Assembly (NCBI RefSeq): GCF_000428105.1
Contig: NZ_KE386624.1
Span: forward strand, 135,328-192,826
Length of the DNA: 57,499 bases
DNA from: Bacteroides pyogenes DSM 20611 = JCM 6294
GTDB lineage: Bacteria; Bacteroidota; Bacteroidia; Bacteroidales; Bacteroidaceae
Reading direction: 5' to 3'
In this document: in pieces, positions 15,947-24,357 of the stretch
How positions within the stretch are numbered: position 1 is the first letter of the stretch
How the letters are laid out: each line of letters begins with the position of its first letter
Notes under the pieces: generated by a model
Seen by the model: only the letters and a program-made list of their open reading frames with translations
Databases searched by the model: none
Told to the model about the DNA's origin: nothing
Made by a program: the position numbers and the translations under genes

Positions 15947-16612
15947 TTATTGAACCTGACGGCCGTCGAAAAAGCGAACGGTACGCGAGGTTTGTCCGGC
16001 TTGCTCTTCATTGTGGGTGACCATAACAATGGTACGCCCCTCTTCTTTGTTCAGACGATGAAGAAGTTCCATCACCTCCGCCCCCATTCTTGAGTCGAGA
16101 TTGCCGGTAGGCTCGTCGGCAAGGATAATATCCGGATTGCCGATAACCGCCCGCGCGATGGCCACACGCTGGCACTGCCCTCCGGAAAGCTGCGTGGGAA
16201 AATGACGCATCCGGTGAGACAGGCCGACTTTCTCCAATACCTCCTGCGCCAAACGTTTGCGCTCGCTCCCTTTCACACCGCGATAAAGCAGGGGCAGCTC
16301 TACGTTGTCAAGAACGTTCAGCGAATTTATAAGATGAAAAGACTGAAAAACAAACCCCAAAGTCCGGTTGCGCAAAGCCGCCAGCTCCTTATCTTTCATG
16401 CCGGCAGTGGATACGCCGTTTATCTCCACCGTACCCGCAGTAGGCGTATCGAGCAACCCCATAATGTTCAATAAGGTCGATTTCCCACAGCCCGAAGGCC
16501 CCATGATACTGAGAAACTCACCGCGTTCCACCGATAAGTTCACATTTTCCAAAGCCGTCGTTTCAATCTCTTCCGTACGGTATATCTTGGAAAGAGCAGT
16601 CAATGTAATCAT
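15947..16612 (-). CDS. ABC transporter ATPase, MacB/LolD type
   Basis: A 221-residue ATPase with Walker [10 protein letters not shown] (near 38-46), signature [14 protein letters not shown], Walker [13 protein letters not shown] and the switch His in MVTHNEEQA. It belongs to the MacB/LolD/FtsE class that powers FtsX-type permeases. Together with the adaptor upstream and the two permeases and TolC-like protein downstream, it forms a complete export system. Substrate not evident; macrolides, lipoproteins or peptides are all seen in related systems. Confidence 0.93.
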   Translation of the reverse strand: MITLTALSKIYRTEEIETTALENVNLSVERGEFLSIMGPSGCGKSTLLNIMGLLDTPTAGTVEINGVSTAGMKDKELAALRNRTLGFVFQSFHLINSLNVLDNVELPLLYRGVKGSERKRLAQEVLEKVGLSHRMRHFPTQLSGGQCQRVAIARAVIGNPDIILADEPTGNLDSRMGAEVMELLHRLNKEEGRTIVMVTHNEEQAGQTSRTVRFFDGRQVQ

Positions 16613-16696
16613 AATTATAATGTTTTAAGTTTGATATTTAAATTTGATTCGATGCCGGCAAACAATAACAGCACAAGGCGACAGGCGGCATGCCCG

Positions 16697-17983
16697 CTAT
16701 CTCAACTTGAGTTTATTCTTGTTTTTATATGAACTCATATCGCTGACTACCACCACATCGCCCGGTTTCAGTCCGCCGATCACCTCCACATATTCGAAGT
16801 TCGATTCACCGAGTTGCACTTTCCGCTTCACCAGCTCATGTTCCGAAGCGCGCACAAACAATTCATATTCGCCGCTACCGACATAAAACGAACCGTTGGC
16901 GATGCGCATCACGTCTTCTTTCACCGCATTCATCACATACACATCCGTCTTCAGCCCCGACCGCAGGCGGCGGTTGTGATCGTCGTTAAGCTGAACGGTG
17001 AAAGAGATAACCCCGTTTTTCGAAAGAGGCGTCACGCTGCTCACCACGCCTTCCAGTTTTTCACTGCCGATTTTCACAATTACCTTTCCTCCGGCTACCA
17101 CACGGTCGCCATACGTGTCGGCGATTTCACCTTCGACTTTAAAATGACTCAAGTCCGAGATGACCGCCACTTGACTCCCCTTCGATATTTGCGCTCCGAT
17201 CTGATTATTGATATAAGTCAGAATCGCTTTACGCGGAGAGCGGATTTGCGCGTCCTCAAAAGTACGCTTCATTTCCGCCAGACTTTTACGGAAGATGTTG
17301 AAGTCGAGTTCCTGCACTTTCAGTTCGGCGGAAGCGATTTCCCGCTCGTTGCTATATTGCTGCTTCAACTGTTCGTACTCCAACGCCGCCACATGATAGC
17401 TAAGCTCCGCCTGACGGACTTTGTCCGTCGTTCCCGCCCCCAGACTGTCGAGATAACGTTCGTTGCGCAGCTCCACCTTCATCCGGTCGAGCTTCATGGC
17501 CGATACCTTAATCTGCATGGCCATATCCGAAAGTTTTGTCTGATTGTTCACACGAAGCTGATCGAGTTTGTAACGGCGCATCTGCTCTTCGTCCAGCAGC
17601 TTCTTGTATTCCGTCTCCGTGCTTTGCAGGTCGAGTTTCAGTATAGGAGTACCCGCATCCACGCTGTCGCCTCCTTTCTTATAGACTTCGACAATCCTGC
17701 TGTTGATAGGCGAATTGATGATTTCTTCGAAAGCCGGAACCACTTTTCCCGACGCGCTCACACTTACCTCGAGCGTTCCTTTGTCGAGCGTGGAAAAAGT
17801 CAGCGTTTTTCTATCCACCCCCGCCCTCATGAAAGAGATGAGCACACTGACAGCTATCACAACGGCAATCCCTATCGACGAATAACGAATTATTTTTTTA
17901 TTGCGCTCTTTATCGCGCACCTCTTTGGGTATTTCTCTGTCCATATCCGAGTATTTAATAAGTACATGTTTATTTTCGTTCAT
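16697..17983 (-). CDS. Periplasmic efflux adaptor (MacA/HlyD family)
   Basis: About 428 residues. After a basic cytoplasmic tail there is one membrane segment (IIRYSSIGIAVVIAVSVLIS), then the biotinyl-lipoyl-like half motif (SASGKVVPAFEEIINSPINSRI), a long coiled-coil hairpin (EYKKLLDEEQMRRYKLDQL to LAEMKRTFEDAQIRSP) and the beta-barrel domain. Such adaptors link an inner-membrane pump to TolC. I start at the ATG at 17983 (MNENKHVLIKYSDMD); 17944 is possible. The longer frame to 18094 would run through the terminator at 18044-18073 and is rejected. It is the first gene of the efflux operon. Confidence 0.88.
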   Translation of the reverse strand: MNENKHVLIKYSDMDREIPKEVRDKERNKKIIRYSSIGIAVVIAVSVLISFMRAGVDRKTLTFSTLDKGTLEVSVSASGKVVPAFEEIINSPINSRIVEVYKKGGDSVDAGTPILKLDLQSTETEYKKLLDEEQMRRYKLDQLRVNNQTKLSDMAMQIKVSAMKLDRMKVELRNERYLDSLGAGTTDKVRQAELSYHVAALEYEQLKQQYSNEREIASAELKVQELDFNIFRKSLAEMKRTFEDAQIRSPRKAILTYINNQIGAQISKGSQVAVISDLSHFKVEGEIADTYGDRVVAGGKVIVKIGSEKLEGVVSSVTPLSKNGVISFTVQLNDDHNRRLRSGLKTDVYVMNAVKEDVMRIANGSFYVGSGEYELFVRASEHELVKRKVQLGESNFEYVEVIGGLKPGDVVVVSDMSSYKNKNKLKLR

Positions 17984-18030
17984 CCGATATGCCAAATCTG
18001 TGCCAAAAAGATAACAGGCTGAAAAAGAAC

Positions 18031-18073
18031 AAAAAGCAAAAAAAACAGGGTGTCCGAAATCGGACACCCTGTT
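18031..18073 (-). terminator. Terminator after the LysM glucosaminidase gene
   Basis: A near-perfect 14-bp stem (18044-18057 with 18060-18073) is followed, in the minus direction, by a run of eight Ts. It separates the glucosaminidase transcript from the efflux operon. Confidence 0.9.
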
Positions 18074-18106
18074 CGAATTTATCGTTCGGTTCACCCAGTT
18101 TCCACG

Positions 18107-19012
18107 TCAACGCAAGCGCAAGCGGTCGCCTACTTCGGGTACATAATCGCCCTCTTTGCGATTCATCTTATAGAGATTCTTCAACCGGATACCGAACTTC
18201 TGGGAGATAGCGTGCATCGAATCTCCATCCTTCACGATATAAACGGTATACTGAGGCGATGCTTTTTTCTTCTTCCCCTTCAGGTAAATAATATCTCCGT
18301 CGGTCAACGTATAATCCCGGTGCAGGTCGTTATACTTCACCAACTTACGCCATCCGATACCCAGCTCCTTGCCGATCGCCTCGAACGTATCGCCGTTGCG
18401 GGCAATCACATAAGCTATTCCGTTGGCGATGTACACCTGATGAGGGTTCATCAGCCACGGTTCTTTCCGCAACTTCCGGGTCGAATAGACTCCTTTCCGG
18501 TCGTATTTATAAAGGTCGTAGTCTTCGATGATGGTAATCAGCCGGTTGGCATACGACGGGTCGGTAGCGTAACCCGCCCTTTTCAGTCCGCGCGCCCATC
18601 CTTTATAATCGGTGATATCGAGGTTGAAAAGAAAAGCGTAACGGGCTCCCCGCTTAAGGAAAGCGGAATGATCTTCATACGATTCGCGCGGATGCCTGTA
18701 CGCACGGAAACATTCTCCCCGCGCGTCATCATCGTGTCTCACCGTACGCCCTCGCCAATTTCCGCCGCATTTTATCCCGAAATGATTATTGCTTTTGCGC
18801 GCCAGCTGGCTGTATCCCGCGCCGCTTTCGAGCAGTCCCTGCGCCAATGTGATGCTTGCCGGAATCTTGTGGATCTTCATCTGCTCCACAGCCAAATCGC
18901 TATACTTGTCTATATATTCCAAATAACGCGTATTTCTTCTTTGCGCCTGTACATGAATTGTTACAAACAAAACGACCAACAGTCCCGGAAGTCTATACCA
19001 TTTGTTCCTCAT
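18107..19012 (-). CDS. LysM-containing N-acetylglucosaminidase (GH73)
   Basis: A 301-residue secreted cell-wall hydrolase. After a signal peptide (cut near VQAQ, residue 24) comes a GH73/FlgJ-type glucosaminidase domain (about 30-170) with candidate catalytic Glu62 in LLESGAGYS and the family stretch SNNHFGIKC. Two LysM peptidoglycan-binding repeats follow (about 190-235 and 253-300; DTFEAIGKELGI and DSMHAISQKFGI). The expected activity is cutting the glycan strand of peptidoglycan. It is a single gene, with a strong terminator downstream and the divergent cytidine deaminase promoter upstream. Confidence 0.92.
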   Translation of the reverse strand: MRNKWYRLPGLLVVLFVTIHVQAQRRNTRYLEYIDKYSDLAVEQMKIHKIPASITLAQGLLESGAGYSQLARKSNNHFGIKCGGNWRGRTVRHDDDARGECFRAYRHPRESYEDHSAFLKRGARYAFLFNLDITDYKGWARGLKRAGYATDPSYANRLITIIEDYDLYKYDRKGVYSTRKLRKEPWLMNPHQVYIANGIAYVIARNGDTFEAIGKELGIGWRKLVKYNDLHRDYTLTDGDIIYLKGKKKKASPQYTVYIVKDGDSMHAISQKFGIRLKNLYKMNRKEGDYVPEVGDRLRLR

Positions 19013-19058
19013 ATTCCTTCATATATCTGAGTTATTGAGAACAAAAGTCCGAAAAATA

Positions 19059-19089
19059 ATTGGGAATATCAATCTCTTTCCTAACTTTG
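19059..19089 (+). promoter_or_regulatory. Promoter of cytidine deaminase operon
   Basis: TAACTTTG at 19082-19089 matches the -7 consensus, with ATTG at 19059-19062 about 19 bp upstream as a partial -33 box. The position puts the transcript start near 19096, which rules out the longer open frame beginning at 19002. Confidence 0.6.
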
Positions 19090-19124
19090 TGAAATTAAAC
19101 ATAAACCCCAACTCCTCACTTAAT

Positions 19125-19613
19125 ATGAAAGAACTGGCAATTACCGCTATCATTAAAGCATATCAATTGGAAGAACTGAACGAGGCCGACCGGATGTTGG
19201 TAAAAGCCGCCATGGATGCGACAAAAGGCAGTTACGCCCCTTACTCACGGTTCTCGGTAGGCGCGGCGGCCCGGCTGAAAAACGGGACGATAGTCACCGG
19301 AAGCAATCAGGAGAACGCCGCTTACCCGTCGGGGATATGCGCCGAACGGACGACTCTATTCTATGCCAACTCCCAATATCCCGACCAACCGGTGGATGCG
19401 CTGGCTGTTGCCGCCAGAACCGAACAGGACTTTTTAGAAGATCCCATCCCTCCCTGCGGCGCCTGCCGGCAAGTAATACTCGAAACCGAAAAGCGCTACG
19501 GACAACCGTTGCGCATCCTGTTGTTCGGGAAAAAGCATATATACGAAATAAAAACCATCGGCGACTTATTGCCGTTGTCGTTCGAGGCATCGGCCATGGA
19601 GATAAAATCATGA
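19125..19613 (+). CDS. cdd: Cytidine deaminase
   Basis: A 162-residue zinc enzyme that converts cytidine and deoxycytidine to uridine forms (pyrimidine salvage). Zinc ligands are Cys72 in CAERTTLF and Cys111 and Cys114 in PPCGACRQ; the proton-shuttling glutamate is Glu74. The ATG at 19125 is chosen because it follows the promoter and gives the family's start (an N-terminal helix, then SYAPYSRFSVGAA). Its stop overlaps the AraC-type gene by 4 bp, suggesting co-transcription. Confidence 0.95.
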   Translation: MKELAITAIIKAYQLEELNEADRMLVKAAMDATKGSYAPYSRFSVGAAARLKNGTIVTGSNQENAAYPSGICAERTTLFYANSQYPDQPVDALAVAARTEQDFLEDPIPPCGACRQVILETEKRYGQPLRILLFGKKHIYEIKTIGDLLPLSFEASAMEIKS

Positions 19614-20452
19614 CGACACTACAGTATCACAGCAAACTGAAAGGAACGCTCGCAATAACCGATTCTTATCATACCGAAACAGCGCTCCGGAAAGAAAAGG
19701 GACTCTACAAGTTTATCTGGGTGCGGAAAGGAAGCATTACCGTGGAAGTGGATCATCAGGAAATGTTGCTGGCAAAAGACGACGTGATTTCTCTGACGAA
19801 CCTTCAGCATTTGGAATTCAAATCGATAGACGGAGAGTACTTTACGCTGCTCTTCAACGGAAACTTCTACTGTATATACGGCAACGACCATGAAGTATCG
19901 TGCAGCGGATTCCTGTTCAACGGCTCATCGCACCTGATCCGCTTCACCCTGAACGAGGAGGAACACCGGCAACTGACCGAAGTGGTGCAGGCAATGGAAA
20001 AGGAATTCAATACCGCCGACAGCCTTCAAGAAGAGATGCTGCGCATCACCTTGAAGCGTTTCATCATTCTTTGCACGCGTGTGGCAAGGCAACGGCTGAA
20101 TATCACAGCCGAAAAGGAGTCGAGTTTCGAAATTGTGCGTAAATACTACAACCTGGTAGACGAGCACTTCAAAACCAAAAAGCAAGTGCAGGACTATGCC
20201 GACCTTTTGCACAAATCGCCTAAAACTCTTTCGAATGTATTCTCGACATGCAAACTTCCCTCTCCGTTGCGGATCATTCACGAACGGGTGGAGGCGGAAG
20301 CGAAACGCTTGCTGCTGTACAGCAACAAAAGCGCCAAAGAGATAGCCGACTTGCTGGGATTCGAAGATCAGGCCTCTTTCAGCCGTTTCTTCAAGAACAT
20401 GACGGGGCAAAGCGCCGTTCAGTTCAGGAACCAGACCGGAGCTAACGCTTAG
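19610..20452 (+). CDS. AraC-family transcriptional regulator
   Basis: A 280-residue regulator. The N-terminal half (about 1-150) looks like a cupin-type sensing domain (GSITVEVDHQEMLLAKDDVISL). The C-terminal AraC DNA-binding domain (about 185-275) has two helix-turn-helix units: KKQVQDYADLLHKSPKTLSN and KSAKEIADLLGFEDQASFSRFFKNMTG. I start at the ATG at 19610, which overlaps the cdd stop as ATGA. The frame is open further upstream but there it is only antisense noise in cdd. Target and inducer unknown. Confidence 0.9.
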   Translation: MTTLQYHSKLKGTLAITDSYHTETALRKEKGLYKFIWVRKGSITVEVDHQEMLLAKDDVISLTNLQHLEFKSIDGEYFTLLFNGNFYCIYGNDHEVSCSGFLFNGSSHLIRFTLNEEEHRQLTEVVQAMEKEFNTADSLQEEMLRITLKRFIILCTRVARQRLNITAEKESSFEIVRKYYNLVDEHFKTKKQVQDYADLLHKSPKTLSNVFSTCKLPSPLRIIHERVEAEAKRLLLYSNKSAKEIADLLGFEDQASFSRFFKNMTGQSAVQFRNQTGANA

Positions 20453-20569
20453 AAACGAAGGCGAGATTTATCGTTGCGCCAATCGGCGACGGATATAAAG
20501 AAAGCCGTCAAGCTACATGACAATCGGAAGGGAAAATCGGGGCAATACCGTTTGCTTGCGTGCATCGCA

Positions 20570-20601
20570 ATAAAAAAGCCCCAATTGTTAAAACAGGGGC
20601 T
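20570..20601 (-). terminator. tmRNA terminator
   Basis: AGCCCC/GGGGCT stem (20577-20582 with 20596-20601) followed on the minus strand by a T6 run. It lies about 50 bases downstream of the tmRNA 3' end. Confidence 0.85.
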
Positions 20602-20647
20602 ATTTCGTGTACAAATTTCATAAAACACTATCAATGAGTGCTTATTG

Positions 20648-21041
20648 TGGAGCTGGAGGGAATCGAACCCTCGTCCAAACGAGGAAATCATAAGCTTTCT
20701 ACATGCTTATCTTTGCCTAAGTTTTCGTGCAAGGACAGAACCAAAGCCATCAATCCCTGCCTTATCCTCTAAAGTTTCATCCGAAACGCGAGGCCGCTTC
20801 GAACTATCCCCGATTTCACTGCACCACTTTACCGGAATGCTTCGGAGCAACAGCTTCCGAGTGATGTCTCGTCCCGACACCTTGTATCAGGATAAAGCTA
20901 ATCTACTATACTTCGATTAAGCAGCAAGAGCGTAATTAGTTTCGCCAGATAAAATTTTGATAACTGAGATTTAAGTGGAAATTACCGACCCACTGCATGC
21001 TTACCTACCATTTCTGCCCGCTGTCAAATCCAGTCAACCCC
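20648..21041 (-). ncRNA. ssrA: tmRNA (ssrA)
   Basis: Transfer-messenger RNA that rescues stalled ribosomes. The 5' end GGGGTTG (21041 downward) pairs with the 3' acceptor strand CAGCTCC (ending 20649). The T-arm sequence GGGTTCGATTCCC is intact. The tag-coding frame on the minus strand at about 20950-20920 reads GETNYALAA then TAA, the tag known from Bacteroides. The 3' CCA is not fully encoded and would be added after processing. The alternating stem sequences between 20700 and 20900 fit the pseudoknot region. A possible -7 element lies at 21091-21098 and a terminator at 20570-20601. Confidence 0.97.
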
Positions 21042-21090
21042 AAATTTGTCCTTACAGGATAGTGGCTGTACGGAACTCTTTCCGAGGGAA

Positions 21091-21098
21091 CAAAGATA
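21091..21098 (-). promoter_or_regulatory. -7 element of tmRNA
   Basis: TATCTTTG on the minus strand, 50 bases before the mature tmRNA 5' end, fits the Bacteroides -7 consensus. It implies a short 5' leader removed during processing. Confidence 0.6.
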
Positions 21099-21192
21099 CG
21101 CAATATTTTCCGATTTTCGTTCCGGCATTAGCAATTATTATATCAAACCGTTATCTTTACACACCGAAAAACATGGAAAATACGAAAACGAT

Positions 21193-22344
21193 ATGAAGAA
21201 GGCATTGATTACGGGTTGCGCGATCGGCATGCTTGCATGGGGCTGTTCGCCGAAAAAGCATAAAGCGGAACAAGCATTACAGGAACAGGAAGGAAAGCTG
21301 ACCATGCTGGTTGGGACATATACTTCGGGCGAAAGCAAGGGGATATATTCGTACCGGTTCGACGAAGAAAAGGGAACAGCCACGTTCTTGAGCGAAGCGG
21401 AGATGGAGAATCCGTCTTATCTGGCAGTCGCTCCCGACGGAAATACGGTGTATGCCGTGAGCGAGCTGAACGATGAACGGGCGGCGGTGTGCGCGTTCGC
21501 TTTCGAGAAGGAGAAAGGGAGCTTCCGCCCGCTCAATGTGCAACCGACACAAGGCGAAGATCCGTGCTACATCATCACGAACGGCAAATATGCGGTGACA
21601 GCGAATTACAGCGGGGGAAGCATCTCCGTCTTCCCGATCGCGCCAGACGGCTCGTTGCTTCCCGCAGCTGAGGTACTAAAGCTCGAAGGTTCGGGCGCCG
21701 ACCCGGAACGGCAGCGGAAGCCGCACCTGCATTGCGTACAATTCTCTCCGGACGGACGCCTTCTTTTTGCCAATGACTTGGGGACGGACAAGATTTATAA
21801 GTATGAAGTGGACAAAAATGCCGACGCGAACAACGGCAAGCCTTTCTTAAAAGAGGGCACACCCGCCGCATTCCGTGTGGAGGCAGGGTCGGGCCCCCGT
21901 CACCTGACTTTCGCTCCCGGAGGCGAATACGCGTATCTCATCAACGAACTTTCGGGTATGGTGACAGTTTTCGGTTGTCGCGACGGAAACCTGACGGAGC
22001 TTCAAAGCATTGCAGCCGATACGGTGGGAGCACGCGGAAGCGCGGATATACACATCAGTCCCGACGGGCGGTTCCTCTACGCAAGCAACCGTCTGAAAGC
22101 GGACGGGATGGCCATCTTCCGAATCAATGCCGAAGACGGGCGGCTGACCAAAGCCGGATACCGGCTCACAGGGATTCACCCGCGCAATTTCGCCATCACC
22201 CCCAACGGAAAGTTCGTGCTCGTGGCTTGCAGAGACAGCCGTGCGATTCAGGTGTACGAACGGGACGAAGAGAGCGGACTGCTGACGAATACGAACAAGG
22301 ATATTCCTGTGGACCGCCCGGTTTGCATCAAGTTTGTGCCTTGA
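21193..22344 (+). CDS. Lactonase-like seven-bladed propeller lipoprotein
   Basis: A 383-residue protein of the lactonase / 6-phosphogluconolactonase-like beta-propeller family (PF10282 type). A lipoprotein signal ends in LAWGC with Cys18. Repeated blade motifs are NPSYLAVAPDGNTVYAVSEL, LHCVQFSPDGRLLFANDLG, PRHLTFAPGGEYAYLINEL, DIHISPDGRFLYASNRL and NFAITPNGKFVLVACRD. Related cytosolic enzymes hydrolyse 6-phosphogluconolactone, but the lipid anchor places this copy outside the cytoplasm, so that role is uncertain. The start at 21193 is fixed by the signal peptide. The gene is divergent from the tmRNA. Confidence 0.88.
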   Translation: MKKALITGCAIGMLAWGCSPKKHKAEQALQEQEGKLTMLVGTYTSGESKGIYSYRFDEEKGTATFLSEAEMENPSYLAVAPDGNTVYAVSELNDERAAVCAFAFEKEKGSFRPLNVQPTQGEDPCYIITNGKYAVTANYSGGSISVFPIAPDGSLLPAAEVLKLEGSGADPERQRKPHLHCVQFSPDGRLLFANDLGTDKIYKYEVDKNADANNGKPFLKEGTPAAFRVEAGSGPRHLTFAPGGEYAYLINELSGMVTVFGCRDGNLTELQSIAADTVGARGSADIHISPDGRFLYASNRLKADGMAIFRINAEDGRLTKAGYRLTGIHPRNFAITPNGKFVLVACRDSRAIQVYERDEESGLLTNTNKDIPVDRPVCIKFVP

Positions 22345-22468
22345 CCGGAGTTTCCGGTGGGAGGGGTAAAAAGGAGGTTCAAATAGAAAAGATTCGCCCG
22401 AATGTTTGTTGGGAATGGATGAATGTAAGGGATAACGGTTGTTTGCAGCGGTAACAACCCTTTCAGAG

Positions 22469-22688
22469 GATAGAAACAGAGGTTCTATTCCACAGAAACA
22501 GAGGCTCCATTCCACAGAAACAGAGGCTCCATTTGGCAGTAACGAAGGCTTGGATTGATGAAAACAGAGGCTGCATTTGATGAGAACAAAAGTTCAATTG
22601 GAAAGAAGCAGAGCCTTCATTCCACAGAAACAAAATCCGCATTTGACAGAAACAGATCTTTCATTTCACAGATACAAAGCTTTCTCCT
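22469..22688. repeat. Degenerate 22-bp tandem array D (10 units)
   Basis: Ten consecutive units of exactly 22 bp begin at 22469 and every 22 bp to 22667. The consensus on the plus strand is CACAGAAACAGAGGCTCCAT plus TY. Units 2 and 3 differ at two positions; others diverge but keep the phase. The same core in inverse orientation forms arrays A and B. The array lies in the 483-bp gap between the convergent lactonase-like and B3/4 genes; 22689-22827 shows nothing else. Confidence 0.93.
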
Positions 22689-22827
22689 CCCAAAATCGTC
22701 CCGACCGTTGGGACATTCAAGCGGCTGCCCGAACCCCGAGTAGCCTCTTCACCGAAAAGAGGCGCGGCAAACAAACGGCTTGCAACCCACCGGCGGCATG
22801 CTCACCTCGCACCGCCGATGAAAGCGG

Positions 22828-23493
22828 TCACTCGAAGTAAAGCACCGTTCCTCCGTCCGATCCGGCATAACGTACCAACAACGAACGGATCATTTCGGCA
22901 GCCTCCGCTAATCCTTCTTTACCGTTATAGCCGTTCACGATGGCAAGAATATGCCTCGTTTCCACATTCATTTTCGTCCGTTCGTGGTCGCTGGTAGGTG
23001 TGCCGATGCCTCCTGCCGCATCCCTGTACACGGGCAGCCCTTCGATGTTGAGCATTCCCCGCCCGATGGCTTCAAACGGTTCTTCGGCTTTGCCGATGCC
23101 CAACTCGAGAAATTCCCCCTCTATCTTGTCCGCGTCGAACCCTCCGATGGAGTGCCCCGTGCGCAGGGAAACCAGATTGATTGCATCCACCAGCGTGTCT
23201 ATCTGATACAGCGGAATGCCGCGCATCAGTCTGCGCCGCAACGCCTCGGCAGAGGGACGGTAGCGTCCCGGATCTTTCCCGCAGCGTTTGTAGGCCTCGC
23301 GCGTAGCGGCAATCACAGGCTGGTTCTTGATGTCTTCCATCCGTGTGGACGAAGTCAGCCAACCGGTAAATTCATCGATTTCCGCCCACAGTCCCTCGCA
23401 GTAAGGCGTATTCCTCACTTCCGCATACACAGCCGCACCGGCAAACACGGGGCAGGCTTTCTTTATTTCTTCGGATACTTTGATTTCAAACAT
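22828..23493 (-). CDS. B3/B4 tRNA-binding-domain protein
   Basis: A 221-residue stand-alone B3/B4 domain, as found in the beta subunit of phenylalanyl-tRNA synthetase (editing region). Visible blocks include PVIAATREAYKRCGKDPGRYRPSAEALRRR, LVDAINLVSLRTGHSIGGFDADKI and VYRDAAGGIGTPTSDHERT. Stand-alone members may clear mischarged tRNA or bind amino-acid-like ligands; the actual function is not established. It is the last gene of the hpt-adk-obg-pgeF run, 21 bp after pgeF. Confidence 0.85.
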   Translation of the reverse strand: MFEIKVSEEIKKACPVFAGAAVYAEVRNTPYCEGLWAEIDEFTGWLTSSTRMEDIKNQPVIAATREAYKRCGKDPGRYRPSAEALRRRLMRGIPLYQIDTLVDAINLVSLRTGHSIGGFDADKIEGEFLELGIGKAEEPFEAIGRGMLNIEGLPVYRDAAGGIGTPTSDHERTKMNVETRHILAIVNGYNGKEGLAEAAEMIRSLLVRYAGSDGGTVLYFE

Positions 23494-23514
23494 GCTTTAT
23501 GATGGTTTCCCGCA

Positions 23515-24357
23515 CTATATAAAGCGCGGCATTTGATAAGTTGTTTTTTTCGTCAACATAATGCCCGACAGGATTCTTCCCGACTGTATGCCCAACCGTC
23601 TTGCCGAAAAGAACTCTTCGTGACGAATGTAGGTGCAGATGCCCGCAACCTCTATCTGGGCGATAGGAACACCCGCTTCCAGCAGCTGAAGCTCGTTGGC
23701 TCTCCACAAGTCGAGGTGGTGTTTCCGGGTAGGCTTGTTCCAAACGAATATGGAATCGAGGTTGAAATTCTTCTTGCGGAAGGCTTCGTACACCTCCTCT
23801 CCCACCTCATATGATTCGAGAGAGATGCTCGGACCGATGCAGGCGATAAAGTCTTCGGGATATAAATCGTAGTTCTCCTTCAAGGCGGTCAAGGTCCAAA
23901 AGGTGATGGACTCCAGCGTTCCTCGCCATCCGGCATGGATGATTCCCACCAGATTCTTCTTTTTGTGGTACAACATCACAGGCACGCAATCGGCGGTCGA
24001 AACACAGAGGCAATAGCCCGGCAAAACGGTGATAAGCGCGTCTACCCCTTCGAGCATTTCCTTTTTCTCATCGGGAGAAGCAAAGTGGTAACGGTCGGAT
24101 ATGACCATACAGGTACTTCCGTGCACCTGACGGGGAATAACCAATTCGGCAGGTTGCACAGGCAACGCGTCGAGAAGAAGCCGTTGGTTCTTCCGCACAT
24201 TTTCTTCATCGTCGCCGCAAAAAGGCGAACAGTTGAACGTGCCGTACGCGCCTTCCCCGCATCCGCCGTAACGGGTGGTCACAAAATGAGAAATGTCGGG
24301 GCAGGCACTCAACAGCCTGAACCCCAACATCCTTTTATCTTTGGTGAGTGGTATCAT
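23515..24357 (-). CDS. pgeF: PgeF/YfiH-family multicopper-oxidase-like (peptidoglycan editing factor)
   Basis: A 280-residue protein of the YfiH/DUF152 family. The zinc ligands are His79 (RQVHGST), Cys124 ([11 protein letters not shown]) and His141 ([12 protein letters not shown]). Members act as purine nucleoside phosphorylase/adenosine deaminase and, in E. coli, remove wrongly added amino acids from cell-wall precursors. The stop of obg overlaps its start by 4 bp, so the two are translationally coupled, as is common in this order. Confidence 0.9.
   Translation of the reverse strand: MIPLTKDKRMLGFRLLSACPDISHFVTTRYGGCGEGAYGTFNCSPFCGDDEENVRKNQRLLLDALPVQPAELVIPRQVHGSTCMVISDRYHFASPDEKKEMLEGVDALITVLPGYCLCVSTADCVPVMLYHKKKNLVGIIHAGWRGTLESITFWTLTALKENYDLYPEDFIACIGPSISLESYEVGEEVYEAFRKKNFNLDSIFVWNKPTRKHHLDLWRANELQLLEAGVPIAQIEVAGICTYIRHEEFFSARRLGIQSGRILSGIMLTKKTTYQMPRFI

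Noticed and set aside
16814..18022. 402-codon plus-strand frame opposite the efflux adaptor
   Set aside because: Antisense shadow; no signal, no motif, and it crosses the terminator region.
20645..20920. 91-codon plus-strand frame with an apparently protein-like sequence
   Set aside because: It lies inside tmRNA, on the opposite strand.
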